Of a stretch of DNA of 64,000 nucleotides, positions 18,103-27,808 are shown piece after piece; positions within the stretch are counted from its first letter, which is position 1, and every line of letters starts with the position of its first letter. A program made the position numbers and the translations under genes. The DNA lies in assembly GCA_900540635.1 (NCBI GenBank), contig UQGU01000002.1:1-64000 (forward strand). Direction: 5' to 3'. Below the pieces are notes generated by a model, which saw nothing but the letters and a program-made list of their open reading frames with translations, made no database searches and was not told the origin of the DNA. The stretch is from an uncultured Eubacteriales bacterium (lineage in GTDB: Bacteria; Bacillota; Clostridia; Oscillospirales; Oscillospiraceae).

Positions 18103-18137
18103 TTGCTATAGCAATACGGGGAAAACTGTGCTAGAAT
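18103..18137 (+). promoter_or_regulatory. Putative promoter with a palindromic operator before the GH42-like gene
   Basis: An extended -10 TGC-TAGAAT is at 18129-18137, with no good -35 at the usual distance. Immediately upstream a perfect 12-bp palindrome TTGCTATAGCAA (18103-18114) covers the expected -35 region, as an operator would. The leader to the start codon is about 110 bp. Confidence 0.4.
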
Positions 18138-18253
18138 GTAGCGCGGAATTCTATGGAAGACCGGAAAAGGGGCAGCGGGTGTATATCCTGCCGCCGGAGC
18201 CTTCTCCGGGACTTCCTTTAAAGGCGCGCAGAGCGCATACAGGAGCTGAGCAT

Positions 18254-19897
18254 ATGGAACATTCCGGACTGTTTTTCGGTGCGGCATATTATATAGACGG
18301 TGTTTCACCGGAGCAGATCCGGGAGGATCTTGCGGCCATGCAGGCGGCAGGGATGAACTTTGTCCGCCTGCAGGGCTGCTGCTGGCAGAGCTGGGAGCCG
18401 GAGCGGGGCCGCTATTCCCTGGAGGAGCTGGGCAGGGCTCTGGCACTGTGCGCAGAGGCGGGACTTCGGCCTCAGATCGCCGTGCCGTCTCTGCCTGCAC
18501 CGGCCTGGCTGGAAAACTGCTCTGAGGCGGAGCTTTTGGCGGAAGGCCAGGGGCTTTTAGAGCAGTTGTATTCCCTGGCAGGGGAGGGGGACTATCAGGT
18601 GGATAGCCGCCCCGAGGGCAGCAGAGCCTTGGCGGACTTCCAGGCCCGTTTTCTGCGTAGCAGGGGATGCAGTGTCACAGCGGTGACGCCGCTTTCCAGT
18701 GCGGACGATCCCTTCGCGCCCGTCCCGGGAGACCACATGGGCTGCGGCATTTTTCATCCGGCAGGCCTGAAGAATACGGGGTCCTTCCTGAATTTTCAGG
18801 CGGACATTGCACGCAGCGCCCGGCAGGGGTGTTTTATGGTTTCGGAGACCCAGTGCCAGGGGGCCTTGGGGCAGCTGCCGTTCCCCGGCCAGCTGCGGCT
18901 GGCGGCCTTTCACCATATTGCCTGCGGGGCCCAGGGCCTGTGCTACTGGCCCTGGCATTCCGATTGCTGCCCCGGTGCAAATTGGCAGGGCGTGATCGGC
19001 TATGACGGCATCCCCGGCAGAGCCTACCGGGAAATCAGCCGGATCGGCGGGGAGTTTGCCCGGCTGGGGGACCATGCAGCCCTTCTGCGCAAGCGCAGCC
19101 GTGTGGCGGTTATGGTCAGTCCCCGCAGCGCCCGGCTTATGCCAAAGCTGGGGGAAAAGAGTTATGACGACTATCTGCAGTGGGTCTGCGACAGCTTTTA
19201 CCGGCTGAACATTGAGGTGGACCTTGTGCCGGATAGCAAGCGGGACTTTTCCGGCTATTCGCTGCTGGTGACCCCTTGCCTGTACAGCGCATCGGAGGAG
19301 CTGATCGCAGCTCTGCGGGATTATGTTGCCCAGGGAGGCTGCCTGCTGTCCACCTTCCGCAGCTTCTTTGCGGATGAAGAGGGGCGGGTGCGCAGAGCCC
19401 GGCGGCCCTATGGCATGACGGATGTATTCGGAATGTCCTATTCCGAGTTCACGGTACCGGAGGAGGTCTGCCTGCCGGAGTATGTTTCCGAGGTTTCGGA
19501 GTTTATGGAGCTGCTGGAGCTTGACGATGCCATGGGACTGGCGATTTACGACAGCCCTGCCTGGCGGGGGATTCCCGCAGCCTGCTGCAGCCGCTTCGGC
19601 AGGGGACAGGCTGCCTATTTCGGATGCTACAGCGAGGAGGGCTTTGAGCCCATTCTGCTGCGGCTGCTGGCTATGTGGCACATTCCCGTCCCGGAATCCG
19701 CCTGGCCGGTGATCCAGAAGCGGGGCACCAACCGGGAGGGGAAGAGCGTCACCTATTTGCTGCACTACAGCCCCGCTTCCCGGGTCGTTCCCAGTCCGGC
19801 CACGGGTACAGAGCTGTTTTCCGGAAAGCACTTTGACGAGGGAGAGCCCCTGGAGCTCAAGGGCTGGGACGTTAAAATTTTGGAGGGAGACCTATGA
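18254..19897 (+). CDS. GH42-like TIM-barrel protein with altered catalytic site
   Basis: A 547-residue cytoplasmic protein resembling GH42 beta-galactosidases. N-terminal barrel: FFGAAYYIDG, MNFVRLQGCCWQSWEPERGRYS, and PSLPAPAWL. The likely nucleophile is Glu198 in FMVSETQCQ, followed by GQLRLAAFHHIACGAQGLCYWPW, typical of GH42. The later part (about 300-450) matches the GH42 trimerisation domain, and a short C-terminal beta domain follows. At the position where GH42 enzymes have the acid/base Asn-Glu pair (WQxDNEPG), this protein reads YQVDSRPEG (114-122), and the barrel is about 100 residues shorter than usual. It may be inactive or act on something else. The ATG at 18254 has AGGAG; the stop overlaps thyA by 4 bp. 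Confidence 0.7.
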   Translation: MEHSGLFFGAAYYIDGVSPEQIREDLAAMQAAGMNFVRLQGCCWQSWEPERGRYSLEELGRALALCAEAGLRPQIAVPSLPAPAWLENCSEAELLAEGQGLLEQLYSLAGEGDYQVDSRPEGSRALADFQARFLRSRGCSVTAVTPLSSADDPFAPVPGDHMGCGIFHPAGLKNTGSFLNFQADIARSARQGCFMVSETQCQGALGQLPFPGQLRLAAFHHIACGAQGLCYWPWHSDCCPGANWQGVIGYDGIPGRAYREISRIGGEFARLGDHAALLRKRSRVAVMVSPRSARLMPKLGEKSYDDYLQWVCDSFYRLNIEVDLVPDSKRDFSGYSLLVTPCLYSASEELIAALRDYVAQGGCLLSTFRSFFADEEGRVRRARRPYGMTDVFGMSYSEFTVPEEVCLPEYVSEVSEFMELLELDDAMGLAIYDSPAWRGIPAACCSRFGRGQAAYFGCYSEEGFEPILLRLLAMWHIPVPESAWPVIQKRGTNREGKSVTYLLHYSPASRVVPSPATGTELFSGKHFDEGEPLELKGWDVKILEGDL

Positions 19898-20724
19898 GCA
19901 GAGCAGATGAACTCTACAAGGCCACGTGCCGGGACATCCTGGAAAACGGCTTTTCCGATGAAAATTTGGAGGTCCGTCCCCATTGGTCGGACGGTACTCC
20001 GGCCCATACCGTCAAAAAATTTGGCGTGGTCAACCGCTACAATCTGGCGGAGGAATTTCCCATCATGACCCTGCGGCGGACCTACTGGAAGAGCGCCGTG
20101 GATGAGCTGCTGTGGATCTGGCAGAAGAAATCCAACCGCATTGCGGATCTGGGCAGCCATGTATGGGACGAATGGGCCGGCGAGGATGGAACCATCGGCA
20201 AGGCCTATGGCTACCAGCTGGGCATCAAGCATCAGTACAAAGAGGGAATGTTTGACCAGGTGGACCGGGTGCTCTATGATTTGAAGCACAATCCCGCCTC
20301 CCGGCGCATCCTGACCAATATCTACAATTTTGAGGACCTCCATGAAATGAACCTGTACCCCTGCGCTTATTCCATGACCTTCAATGTGACAGGGGATACG
20401 CTGAACGCCATTTTGAACCAGCGCAGCCAGGATATGCTGACGGCCAACAACTGGAACGTGGTCCAGTACGCGGTGCTGACCCACATGATGGCCCAGGTTT
20501 CCGGGCTGAAGGTGGGGGAGCTGGTCCATGTGATCGCCGACTGCCACATCTATGACCGGCACATTCCTGCCGTGAAAGCCATGCTGGAATTGGATGGCTA
20601 TGAAGCCCCGAAGTTCTCCATGGACGAAAGCATTGCGGATTTCTATGCCTTTACCAAGGACTCCTTCCGCCTGGAAAACTACCGGTACCATCCCTTTGAT
20701 TTTGAGATCCCTATGGCGATCTGA
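19894..20724 (+). CDS. thyA: Thymidylate synthase
   Basis: Makes dTMP from dUMP using methylene-tetrahydrofolate, releasing dihydrofolate. The 276-residue protein has catalytic Cys157 in YPCAYSMTF (the usual PPCH motif is changed to YPCAY), the dUMP-binding RSQDML, and HIYDRH near the C-terminus. The start overlaps the end of the GH42-like gene (ATGA), so the two are cotranscribed. folA follows 9 bp later, the usual pairing that recycles the dihydrofolate produced. Confidence 0.94.
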   Translation: MSRADELYKATCRDILENGFSDENLEVRPHWSDGTPAHTVKKFGVVNRYNLAEEFPIMTLRRTYWKSAVDELLWIWQKKSNRIADLGSHVWDEWAGEDGTIGKAYGYQLGIKHQYKEGMFDQVDRVLYDLKHNPASRRILTNIYNFEDLHEMNLYPCAYSMTFNVTGDTLNAILNQRSQDMLTANNWNVVQYAVLTHMMAQVSGLKVGELVHVIADCHIYDRHIPAVKAMLELDGYEAPKFSMDESIADFYAFTKDSFRLENYRYHPFDFEIPMAI

Positions 20725-20733
20725 GGTAGGAGA

Positions 20734-21213
20734 ATGGAACTGATCGTAGCGGTTTATGCGGACTGGGGCATTGGCTGCAGCGGAACCCAGCCCATTGCTC
20801 TCAGCGCCGACCGGAAATTCTTCCGGGAGATCACAAAAGGCTGTATGGTCATTGCAGGCCGCCGGACTGTGGAGGATTTCCCCGGAAGAAAGCCTTTGCC
20901 CGGCAGAGAGAACGTAATTCTGACGAGGCGTGGTGGGCTTTATCCGGGCTTTACCCTGTGTGACAGCGTGGAGCAGGTGCTGGAAAAGGCAAAAAATGCC
21001 CCCCGAGCCATGGTCATCGGCGGGGGGAGCGTCTATCGGCAGCTTTTGCCCTATTGCGAGAAAGCCTACGTCACAAAGTTGAACACGGTCGTGAAATGCG
21101 ACACCTGGTTTCCGGACCTGGACAGTGACCCGGACTGGAAGCTGACCGAGCTTCTGGGCAGCGGGGAAGAAAACGGAATCGCCTATGAATTTTGCCTGTA
21201 TGAAAGGGCCTGA
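20734..21213 (+). CDS. folA: Dihydrofolate reductase
   Basis: Reduces dihydrofolate to tetrahydrofolate with NADPH. The 159-residue protein shows the family pattern: IVAVYADWGIGCSG near the N-terminus, KFFREITKG and VIAGRRTVEDFPGRKPLPGRENVILTR, and the cofactor-binding VIGGGSVYRQLLPY. It is 9 bp downstream of thyA with AGGTAGGAG before the ATG, and is followed by a terminator. Confidence 0.94.
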   Translation: MELIVAVYADWGIGCSGTQPIALSADRKFFREITKGCMVIAGRRTVEDFPGRKPLPGRENVILTRRGGLYPGFTLCDSVEQVLEKAKNAPRAMVIGGGSVYRQLLPYCEKAYVTKLNTVVKCDTWFPDLDSDPDWKLTELLGSGEENGIAYEFCLYERA

Positions 21214-21247
21214 TTCAGCGACGTCGTGTTTTCCCATATAAATAAGC

Positions 21248-21284
21248 GCAGCGCCTTGCCTTTTGCGGCAGGGCGCTGCTTTTA
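21248..21284 (+). terminator. Terminator after folA
   Basis: A 13-bp stem with one wobble pair (21248-21260 with 21267-21279), loop TTTTGC, then TTTTACATT. It abuts the end of the convergent gene at 21282. Confidence 0.85.
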
Positions 21285-21839
21285 CATTGCTGCCGCAGTG
21301 CGGCGGGAGAGCATCTGGGCAACGCAGCAGCTGACAGAGAAGGCGTAAGCTGCATCCCGGAAGATGTCGGGGGTGGTGCGCAGGTATTCCCAGTGATTCT
21401 TTTGAATGGTGTCCATGACGGAGTGGTAGGGCTTGCGGGGGGCGGTGTTGTGGGATTTTAAAAATTCCAGGAAATAGTCCTGCAGGGCGGCCTCATAGAC
21501 CTTGTGCTCCCGCAGATCTATGGGGAAGCTGGAATTGTGGGCGTATGTAAAAGCGTCCGTGGTATAGTGAATCAGCTTTCCGGCGGTATAGTAGTCCAGG
21601 GCGTTCCAGCGAGGCTTATTCTCCAGGCGCTTGGCAATCCTGGCCATGTAGCGTTTGGCGTTCTCAAAATTATGCCCCCGCAGCCATTGGGCGCGGATGG
21701 AACCCTTGAAATAGGTGGCGAAGTTTCTGTCCGGTTCAATGCAGCCCAGCAGAAAGGCCCGGCGGTACACTGCCGGGATATGGGGAAAATAGGTGGCGGC
21801 AAGAAAGCTGCCCAGCTGACAATGACTTTTTCCGCGCAT
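21282..21839 (-). CDS. Zinc-dependent phospholipase C-like family protein
   Basis: A 185-residue, His-rich, helical protein resembling the Zn_dep_PLPC family (PF00882). The pattern includes SHCQLGSFLA near the N-terminus, LLGCIEPDRNFATYFKG with an acidic PD ligand, RGHNFENAKRYM, and AGKLIHYTTDAFTYAHN, giving the His and Asp residues that bind zinc in this family. There is no signal peptide, so it is probably cytoplasmic. The substrate is unknown. The ATG at 21839 follows AAGGAGA; an upstream in-frame ATG at 21884 lies before the transcription start and is not used. Confidence 0.75.
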   Translation of the reverse strand: MRGKSHCQLGSFLAATYFPHIPAVYRRAFLLGCIEPDRNFATYFKGSIRAQWLRGHNFENAKRYMARIAKRLENKPRWNALDYYTAGKLIHYTTDAFTYAHNSSFPIDLREHKVYEAALQDYFLEFLKSHNTAPRKPYHSVMDTIQKNHWEYLRTTPDIFRDAAYAFSVSCCVAQMLSRRTAAAM

Positions 21840-21872
21840 ATGCAGTCTCCTTAGATTCTTTATTGCCGTGAC

Positions 21873-21881
21873 ATTATAGCA
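21873..21881 (-). promoter_or_regulatory. Extended -10 promoter of the phospholipase-like gene
   Basis: On the minus strand TGC-TATAAT (21881-21873) forms a consensus extended -10; no good -35 is seen. It lies 34 bp before the start codon. Confidence 0.55.
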
Positions 21882-21956
21882 CAAATTTGCAGAGATGTGT
21901 GAACAAAGACATTAAGATATTCTTACCTTTTTTTGGTAGTCCTGTGCTGTTTCGCG

Positions 21957-21985
21957 TTCATTCGACCCAAATACGCAGCTATAAT
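21957..21985 (+). promoter_or_regulatory. Promoter of the 30-residue peptide gene
   Basis: TTCATT (weak -35), 17-bp spacer and consensus TATAAT (21980-21985), followed within 40 bp by GAAGGGAG and an ATG. Confidence 0.5.
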
Positions 21986-22022
21986 GAGGGCACAGCCAAA
22001 AAAAGAAGGGAGAAATACCGAT

Positions 22023-22115
22023 ATGAAAGAGTTCCTGTATGAATTTGTCACCCTCCTGCTGGCAACGGCCCAGGCTGCGGGGCTGGTGTGGATCAGTACG
22101 GTGTTTGTACGGTAA
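22023..22115 (+). CDS. Small membrane peptide, 30 residues
   Basis: ATG with a good GAAGGGAG site 11 bp upstream opens a 30-codon frame ending TAA. The peptide begins MKEFLYEF, has a hydrophobic stretch VTLLLATAQAAGLVWISTVFV and ends in Arg, consistent with one membrane-spanning helix. I do not recognise it. It has its own promoter and lies just before the murC promoter, so it may be an independent small protein. The match of promoter, ribosome site and helix is the only evidence that it is real. Confidence 0.5.
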   Translation: MKEFLYEFVTLLLATAQAAGLVWISTVFVR

Positions 22116-22130
22116 ACGGAAAAATTATGG

Positions 22131-22159
22131 TTGTAAAAATTCCCGGAACGTAGTATAAT
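22131..22159 (+). promoter_or_regulatory. Promoter of murC-ddl-DUF1934
   Basis: TTGTAA (22131-22136), 17-bp spacer, consensus TATAAT (22154-22159), 41 bp before the murC start. Confidence 0.75.
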
Positions 22160-22200
22160 AGGAAAAGTCAGTAATTTTTTCTCGTTCGGGGGACAGATAC

Positions 22201-23574
22201 ATGAACAAGAATAAGGAGATAGCCGCCTACTTAAAGCCGGGGTGCCATGTGCATCTGGTGGGAATCGGCGGCGTATCCATGCGGCCGCTGGGGCTGGTGC
22301 TGAAGGGAATGGGGATGGAGGTTTCCGGCTCAGATATGAGCGCCTCCGTGTCTACGGATGAGCTCATTGCCCATGGCATCCATGTGGACATCGGCCACAG
22401 TGCCAAGAATATTGCGGGAGCGGACTGCATCATCCGTACTGCTGCCGCCCATAATGACAATCCGGAGATTGCTGCTGCCAGGGCTGTGGGCATTCCCGTG
22501 TTCGAGCGGGCACAGGCCTGGGGCGAGATCATGAAGTCCTATAAAAATGCCATTTGTATTTCCGGTACCCATGGAAAGACCACTACCACCTCCATGATGA
22601 CCCATATCCTTATGGAAGCGGGCAAGGACCCCACGGTGATGATTGGTGGCTACCTGCCTCTGCTCCATGCAGGCCATCGGGTGGGCCACGGGGATACCAT
22701 CGTGCTGGAAAGCTGCGAATACTGCGACTCCTTCCTGAATTTCTTCCCCACTCTGGCGGTGGTGCTGAATGTGGAGGCGGACCATCTGGATTATTTCAAG
22801 GATCTGACGGACATTCAGAAGTCCTTCCATAAGTTCGCAGGCATGGCTTCGGATGCCGTCGTGGCCAATGGTGACGACCCCCATACGGTCCAGGCCCTGG
22901 AGGGCATCCCCTATGTGTCCTTTGGCCTTGGAGAAAGCAACCGGGTCCGCGCGGAGAACATCAGCGACGACTGGCGGCACTTCGATGTGCTGTGTGATGG
23001 AAAATTCTATTGCCATATGGACCTGGGGGTCCTGGGCAGACACAATACCATGAATGCTTTGGCTGTGGCAGCTACCTCCTGGGTCATGGGAATCCCCGGC
23101 CAGAAGGTCACCGATGGTGTGAAGGCCTTCCACGGGGCAGGCCGCCGCATGGAATACAAGGGCGAATACCGCGGGGCAAAGGTCTACGATGACTATGCCC
23201 ACCATCCCGATGAGCTGCGCGCGACCCTGGAGGCCGTGCGGGGCATGGGGGACCACCGGATCGTCCTGGCGTTCCAGCCCCATACCTATACCCGCACGAA
23301 GCTGCTGATGGATGATTTCATCCGGGAGCTGCAAAAGGCGGATGTGGTGGTTCTGGCGGAGATCTATGCCGCCCGAGAGAGCAATACCATCGGCATCTCC
23401 TCTGCGGATCTGGCTGCCCAGATTCCCGGAAGCATCTATTGTGAGACATTGCAGGATGTCACCGACTGCCTGCGCTCCATTGTGCGGGAGGGCGACATTG
23501 TGCTGACCATGGGTGCAGGCGATATTTTCCGCGCGGGAGAGGCTCTGCTTTCCGGCGAGGACAGCAAAAAGTGA
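22201..23574 (+). CDS. murC: UDP-N-acetylmuramate--L-alanine ligase
   Basis: Adds L-Ala to UDP-MurNAc, the first peptide step of peptidoglycan synthesis. The 457-residue protein has the N-terminal UDP-binding LVGIGGVSMRPLG, ATP-binding GTHGKTTT (122-129), the central ESCEYCDSFL motif, and C-terminal YDDYAHHPDELRATL with FQPHTYTRT. All fit MurC rather than Mpl or MurD. GGGGGA precedes the ATG. ddl begins 7 bp after its stop, a common pairing that supplies the D-Ala-D-Ala for MurF. Confidence 0.95.
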   Translation: MNKNKEIAAYLKPGCHVHLVGIGGVSMRPLGLVLKGMGMEVSGSDMSASVSTDELIAHGIHVDIGHSAKNIAGADCIIRTAAAHNDNPEIAAARAVGIPVFERAQAWGEIMKSYKNAICISGTHGKTTTTSMMTHILMEAGKDPTVMIGGYLPLLHAGHRVGHGDTIVLESCEYCDSFLNFFPTLAVVLNVEADHLDYFKDLTDIQKSFHKFAGMASDAVVANGDDPHTVQALEGIPYVSFGLGESNRVRAENISDDWRHFDVLCDGKFYCHMDLGVLGRHNTMNALAVAATSWVMGIPGQKVTDGVKAFHGAGRRMEYKGEYRGAKVYDDYAHHPDELRATLEAVRGMGDHRIVLAFQPHTYTRTKLLMDDFIRELQKADVVVLAEIYAARESNTIGISSADLAAQIPGSIYCETLQDVTDCLRSIVREGDIVLTMGAGDIFRAGEALLSGEDSKK

Positions 23575-23581
23575 GGATGTT

Positions 23582-24643
23582 ATGAAGAAGCTTAGTGTAT
23601 GCGTTCTGTTCGGCGGCAGAAGTCCGGAGCATGAGGTTTCCCTCCGGAGCGCCGAATCGGTTCTCAATAATATGGATCCGGAGAAGTACAATATCTTCCC
23701 CGTGGGCATTACCAAGTCCGGAAACTGGATGCTCTATGGCAGCCGGGACTACTCCAAGCTGCCCACCGGCGAGTGGGAGCACTGCCCGGAAAACCGGCAG
23801 GCTGCCATTTCTCCCATCCGGGGTCAGGGCCTGCTGAACTTCGAGGGTGACTGCGTGGTGCGGGAGCGCATTGACGTGGTATTCCCGGTGCTCCACGGTG
23901 AAAACGGCGAGGATGGCACCATCCAGGGCCTGCTGCAGCTGGCGGGAATTCCCTATGTGGGACCCCACGTGGCCGCTTCTGCCGTGGCTATGGATAAGAC
24001 CCTGACTAAGCTGGTGGCGGACAATGCGGGCATTCCCCAGGCCGCCTGGCAGCTGGTCCGCCGCGGGAGCCTGGATGCCCGCCTGGAAAGCACCCTGGAC
24101 GCGCTGGAAAAGCGCTTTGCCTATCCCATGTTTGTCAAGCCTGCGGGCACGGGTTCTTCCGTAGGTGTGTCCAAGGCCAAGAACCGGCAGAGCCTTGCAG
24201 AGGCGCTGGCAAATGCGGCAAAGTTTGACGACAAGGTGCTGGTGGAGGAGTTCATCCGCGGTAAGGAGATCGAGGTGGCCGTTATGGGCAACGAAAGCCC
24301 TGTGGCCTCTGTTTGCGGCGAAATTGACTCCGGCGTGGAGTTCTACGACTACGATGCCAAGTACATCACCGATACCTCTGTAGCGTACATCCCTGCCCGC
24401 ATCAGCGAGGAGGCTTCCGAGCAGGTCCGGGATATGGCGGTGAAGGTCTATCGCGCCATTGGCTGCCAGGGCCTGAGCCGTGTGGACTTCTTCGTGACGG
24501 AGGAGGGCAAGGCGGTATTCAACGAGATCAACACCATCCCCGGCTTTACCTCTATTTCCATGTATCCCAAGCTTTTTGGTGCCAGTGGGATTCCCTACGG
24601 TCAGCTCATCGACCAGCTGCTGGGGCTGGCGCTGGAGGCTTGA
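23582..24643 (+). CDS. ddl: D-alanine--D-alanine ligase
   Basis: ATP-grasp ligase producing D-Ala-D-Ala, 353 residues. Motifs are LFGGRSPEHEVSLRSA near the N-terminus, FPVLHGENGEDGTIQG, PMFVKPAGTGSSVGVSK, and C-terminal FNEINTIPGFTSISMYPK. The omega-loop FYDYDAKY contains Tyr at the position associated with D-Ala rather than D-lactate specificity, so a vancomycin-resistance depsipeptide ligase is unlikely. The ATG at 23582 follows GAGGATGTT; the in-frame upstream start overlaps murC and is rejected. Confidence 0.95.
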   Translation: MKKLSVCVLFGGRSPEHEVSLRSAESVLNNMDPEKYNIFPVGITKSGNWMLYGSRDYSKLPTGEWEHCPENRQAAISPIRGQGLLNFEGDCVVRERIDVVFPVLHGENGEDGTIQGLLQLAGIPYVGPHVAASAVAMDKTLTKLVADNAGIPQAAWQLVRRGSLDARLESTLDALEKRFAYPMFVKPAGTGSSVGVSKAKNRQSLAEALANAAKFDDKVLVEEFIRGKEIEVAVMGNESPVASVCGEIDSGVEFYDYDAKYITDTSVAYIPARISEEASEQVRDMAVKVYRAIGCQGLSRVDFFVTEEGKAVFNEINTIPGFTSISMYPKLFGASGIPYGQLIDQLLGLALEA

Positions 24644-24645
24644 GC

Positions 24646-25071
24646 ATGGAGGAGCAGAAGGTCCTTCTGAGTGTTCGGGGAAGGCAGACCTATGGGGACC
24701 AGGAGCCGGATACCATTGAGCTGGTCACGGAAGGGACTATGGTGTTCCGGGACGGCGGCTGGGATATCTCCTATGAGGAGACTGCGCTCACCGGTATGGA
24801 GGGCGTGACGACCACCTTCCGGGTGGAGCCTGGGAAAGTGACGCTGCTGCGGACGGGCAAGCTCAATTCCACCATGGTTTTCCAGGAAAATGTGGCCCAT
24901 GATTCCCTGTACCAGCTGGAATTTGGCGCACTGCTGATGACGGTCAAGGCCACCCGGGTTTTCTATGACCTGGTACCCGACGGCGGCATGGTGGATCTTG
25001 TCTATGAGATCTGTATTGAAAATACAGAAGCGGGTATCATCGATTACCACCTGGATATCCGGAAAAAATGA
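24646..25071 (+). CDS. DUF1934 family protein (YwiB-like)
   Basis: A 141-residue protein with the all-beta, calycin-like pattern of DUF1934 (Bacillus YwiB). Features are an N-terminal VLLSVRGRQTYGDQEPDTIELVTEG strand pair separated by a turn, then YEETALTGMEGVTTTFRV and the C-terminal LVYEICIENTEAGIIDYHLDI. No function is established for the family. It lies 2 bp after ddl, and the ddl tail supplies GGAGG, so it belongs to the murC operon. The ATG at 24646 is preferred over a TTG two codons upstream for ribosome-site spacing. Confidence 0.85.
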   Translation: MEEQKVLLSVRGRQTYGDQEPDTIELVTEGTMVFRDGGWDISYEETALTGMEGVTTTFRVEPGKVTLLRTGKLNSTMVFQENVAHDSLYQLEFGALLMTVKATRVFYDLVPDGGMVDLVYEICIENTEAGIIDYHLDIRKK

Positions 25072-25078
25072 GGAAAAG

Positions 25079-25107
25079 AGGAGGACTGCAGCGGCAGTCC
25101 TCCTTTT
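25079..25107 (+). terminator. Terminator of the murC operon
   Basis: AGGAGGACTGC and GCAGTCCTCCT form a perfect 11-bp stem with AGCG loop, followed by a run of T. Confidence 0.9.
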
Positions 25108-25119
25108 GCACGGAAAAGA

Positions 25120-25154
25120 CACCCACCGGCATCGAAACCGGTGGGTGTGATTTT
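25120..25154 (-). terminator. Bidirectional terminator between the murC operon and gdhA
   Basis: CACCCACCGG and CCGGTGGGTG form a perfect 10-bp stem with an 8-nt loop. T-rich tracts follow on both strands (TGATTTTTT on plus, TCTTTTCC on minus), so it probably also ends gdhA. Confidence 0.85.
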
Positions 25155-25168
25155 TTCGGTATTGGATA

Positions 25169-26593
<1,425 letters not shown>

Positions 26594-26601
26594 TCAAATT
26601 G

Positions 26602-26649
26602 CAAAAAACGCCGCATTGCACGGAAGAATTCCCGGAATGCGGCGATTTT
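26602..26649 (-). terminator. Bidirectional terminator of the nudix-mnmE-desulfurase operon
   Basis: CGCCGCATT and AATGCGGCG (26609-26617 with 26636-26644) form a perfect 9-bp stem around an 18-nt loop. A run of T follows on each strand, TTTTTTGC on minus and ATTTTTG on plus. Confidence 0.8.
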
Positions 26650-26675
26650 TGTGGAATTTGTAACGGAGGAATCTG

Positions 26676-27800
26676 TCAAATCCGGGGAAGAATGTCTTTC
26701 CGAATGGTTTCCACCAGCGCATCGATCTCGGCCTGGGTGGTTTCCCGGCTCAGAGAGACCCGGAATGCCGAATCAATGGCCTGCTCGGGGACATTCATGG
26801 CGGTGAGCACATGGCTTCTGTGGCCTTTGGCACAGGCGGAACCGGCAGAGACGCAAATTTGCGCGTCCTGCAGGATGTTGATGGAATTCTGGGTGGGCAC
26901 CCCCGGAATGGATACGCTGAGAATATGGGGGGCCTCATGGGCACCGTTCAGCTGCACCCCGGGCAGGGCCTCCAGCCGGGCGCAGAGGTCTTCCAGCAAT
27001 GCCCGCTCCCGGGCAATGTCCTCCCGGAAGGTCTTGGCTCCGGCAGCGGCGGCTGCACCGAAGCCAAAGAGGGCGGGGGTCGCTTCCGTGCCGCTGCGCA
27101 GATTGTTTTCCTGCCCGCCGCCGTGAATCAGGGGCGGGAAGGATTTGAGTCTGGGGGAGATGTACAGCGCTCCGGCACCCTTGGGGCCGTGGATTTTGTG
27201 GCTGGAAACGGAGATCAGGTCCGCCCCCAGGGTTTTGGCCTGGAAGGGAATTTTCAGGAAGCCCTGGACGGCATCCGTGTGAAAAATGGCATCGGGGCAG
27301 AGACGGTGGGTGAGCTTTGCCATCTGGGCAATGGGCATGATGGAACCCGCCTCATTGTTGACCATCATAATGGATACAAGAACGGTGTCCTTCCGAAGAG
27401 CGGCTTTCAGGGAATCCGGGGAGATGTTGCCCAAGTTGTCCGGCTGCAGATAGGTCACCTCGAAGCCCTGGGCTTCGAGGTCCTTCATGCAATTCAAAAT
27501 GGCATGGTGCTCTATGGCGGTGGTGACGATGTGCTTTCCCCGCTTGCCCAGGCGCTTGGCGGTGCCGTAGACGGCCCAGTTGTCGGCCTCGGTGCCGCAG
27601 GAGGTGAAGAACACCCGGTCCGGTTCCGCGCCCATGGCGGCGGCGACGGCATGGCGGGCGCTGCGCAGCTGCCGGGCGGCGTGGATGCCGAAGTCATACA
27701 GTGCAGAGGGATTGCCCCAGTCCTGGGTCAGCGCCTGGGCGACAGCCTCCACAGCCTCGGCACAGGGCTTGGTGGTGGCGGAATTATCGAGATAGATCAT
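26676..27800 (-). CDS. Cysteine desulfurase (NifS/IscS class)
   Basis: PLP enzyme that removes sulfur from cysteine as a persulfide, feeding Fe-S assembly or tRNA thiolation. The 374-residue protein opens with IYLDNSATTKP, has the PLP lysine in SSHKIHGPKG (Lys202) and catalytic Cys323 in SAGSACAKGHRS. The Cys loop is of the group I (IscS/NifS) type. It follows mnmE by 8 bp on the same mRNA. With mnmA also in the window, a role in making 2-thiouridine at tRNA U34 is a reasonable inference; a scaffold gene iscU is not adjacent. Confidence 0.9.
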   Translation of the reverse strand: MIYLDNSATTKPCAEAVEAVAQALTQDWGNPSALYDFGIHAARQLRSARHAVAAAMGAEPDRVFFTSCGTEADNWAVYGTAKRLGKRGKHIVTTAIEHHAILNCMKDLEAQGFEVTYLQPDNLGNISPDSLKAALRKDTVLVSIMMVNNEAGSIMPIAQMAKLTHRLCPDAIFHTDAVQGFLKIPFQAKTLGADLISVSSHKIHGPKGAGALYISPRLKSFPPLIHGGGQENNLRSGTEATPALFGFGAAAAAGAKTFREDIARERALLEDLCARLEALPGVQLNGAHEAPHILSVSIPGVPTQNSINILQDAQICVSAGSACAKGHRSHVLTAMNVPEQAIDSAFRVSLSRETTQAEIDALVETIRKDILPRI

Positions 27801-27808
27801 GTTTTTCC

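Noticed and set aside
23582..24643. Vancomycin-resistance type D-Ala-D-Lac ligase
   Set aside because: The omega-loop Tyr (FYDYDAKY) and the murC operon context fit a housekeeping D-Ala-D-Ala ligase.
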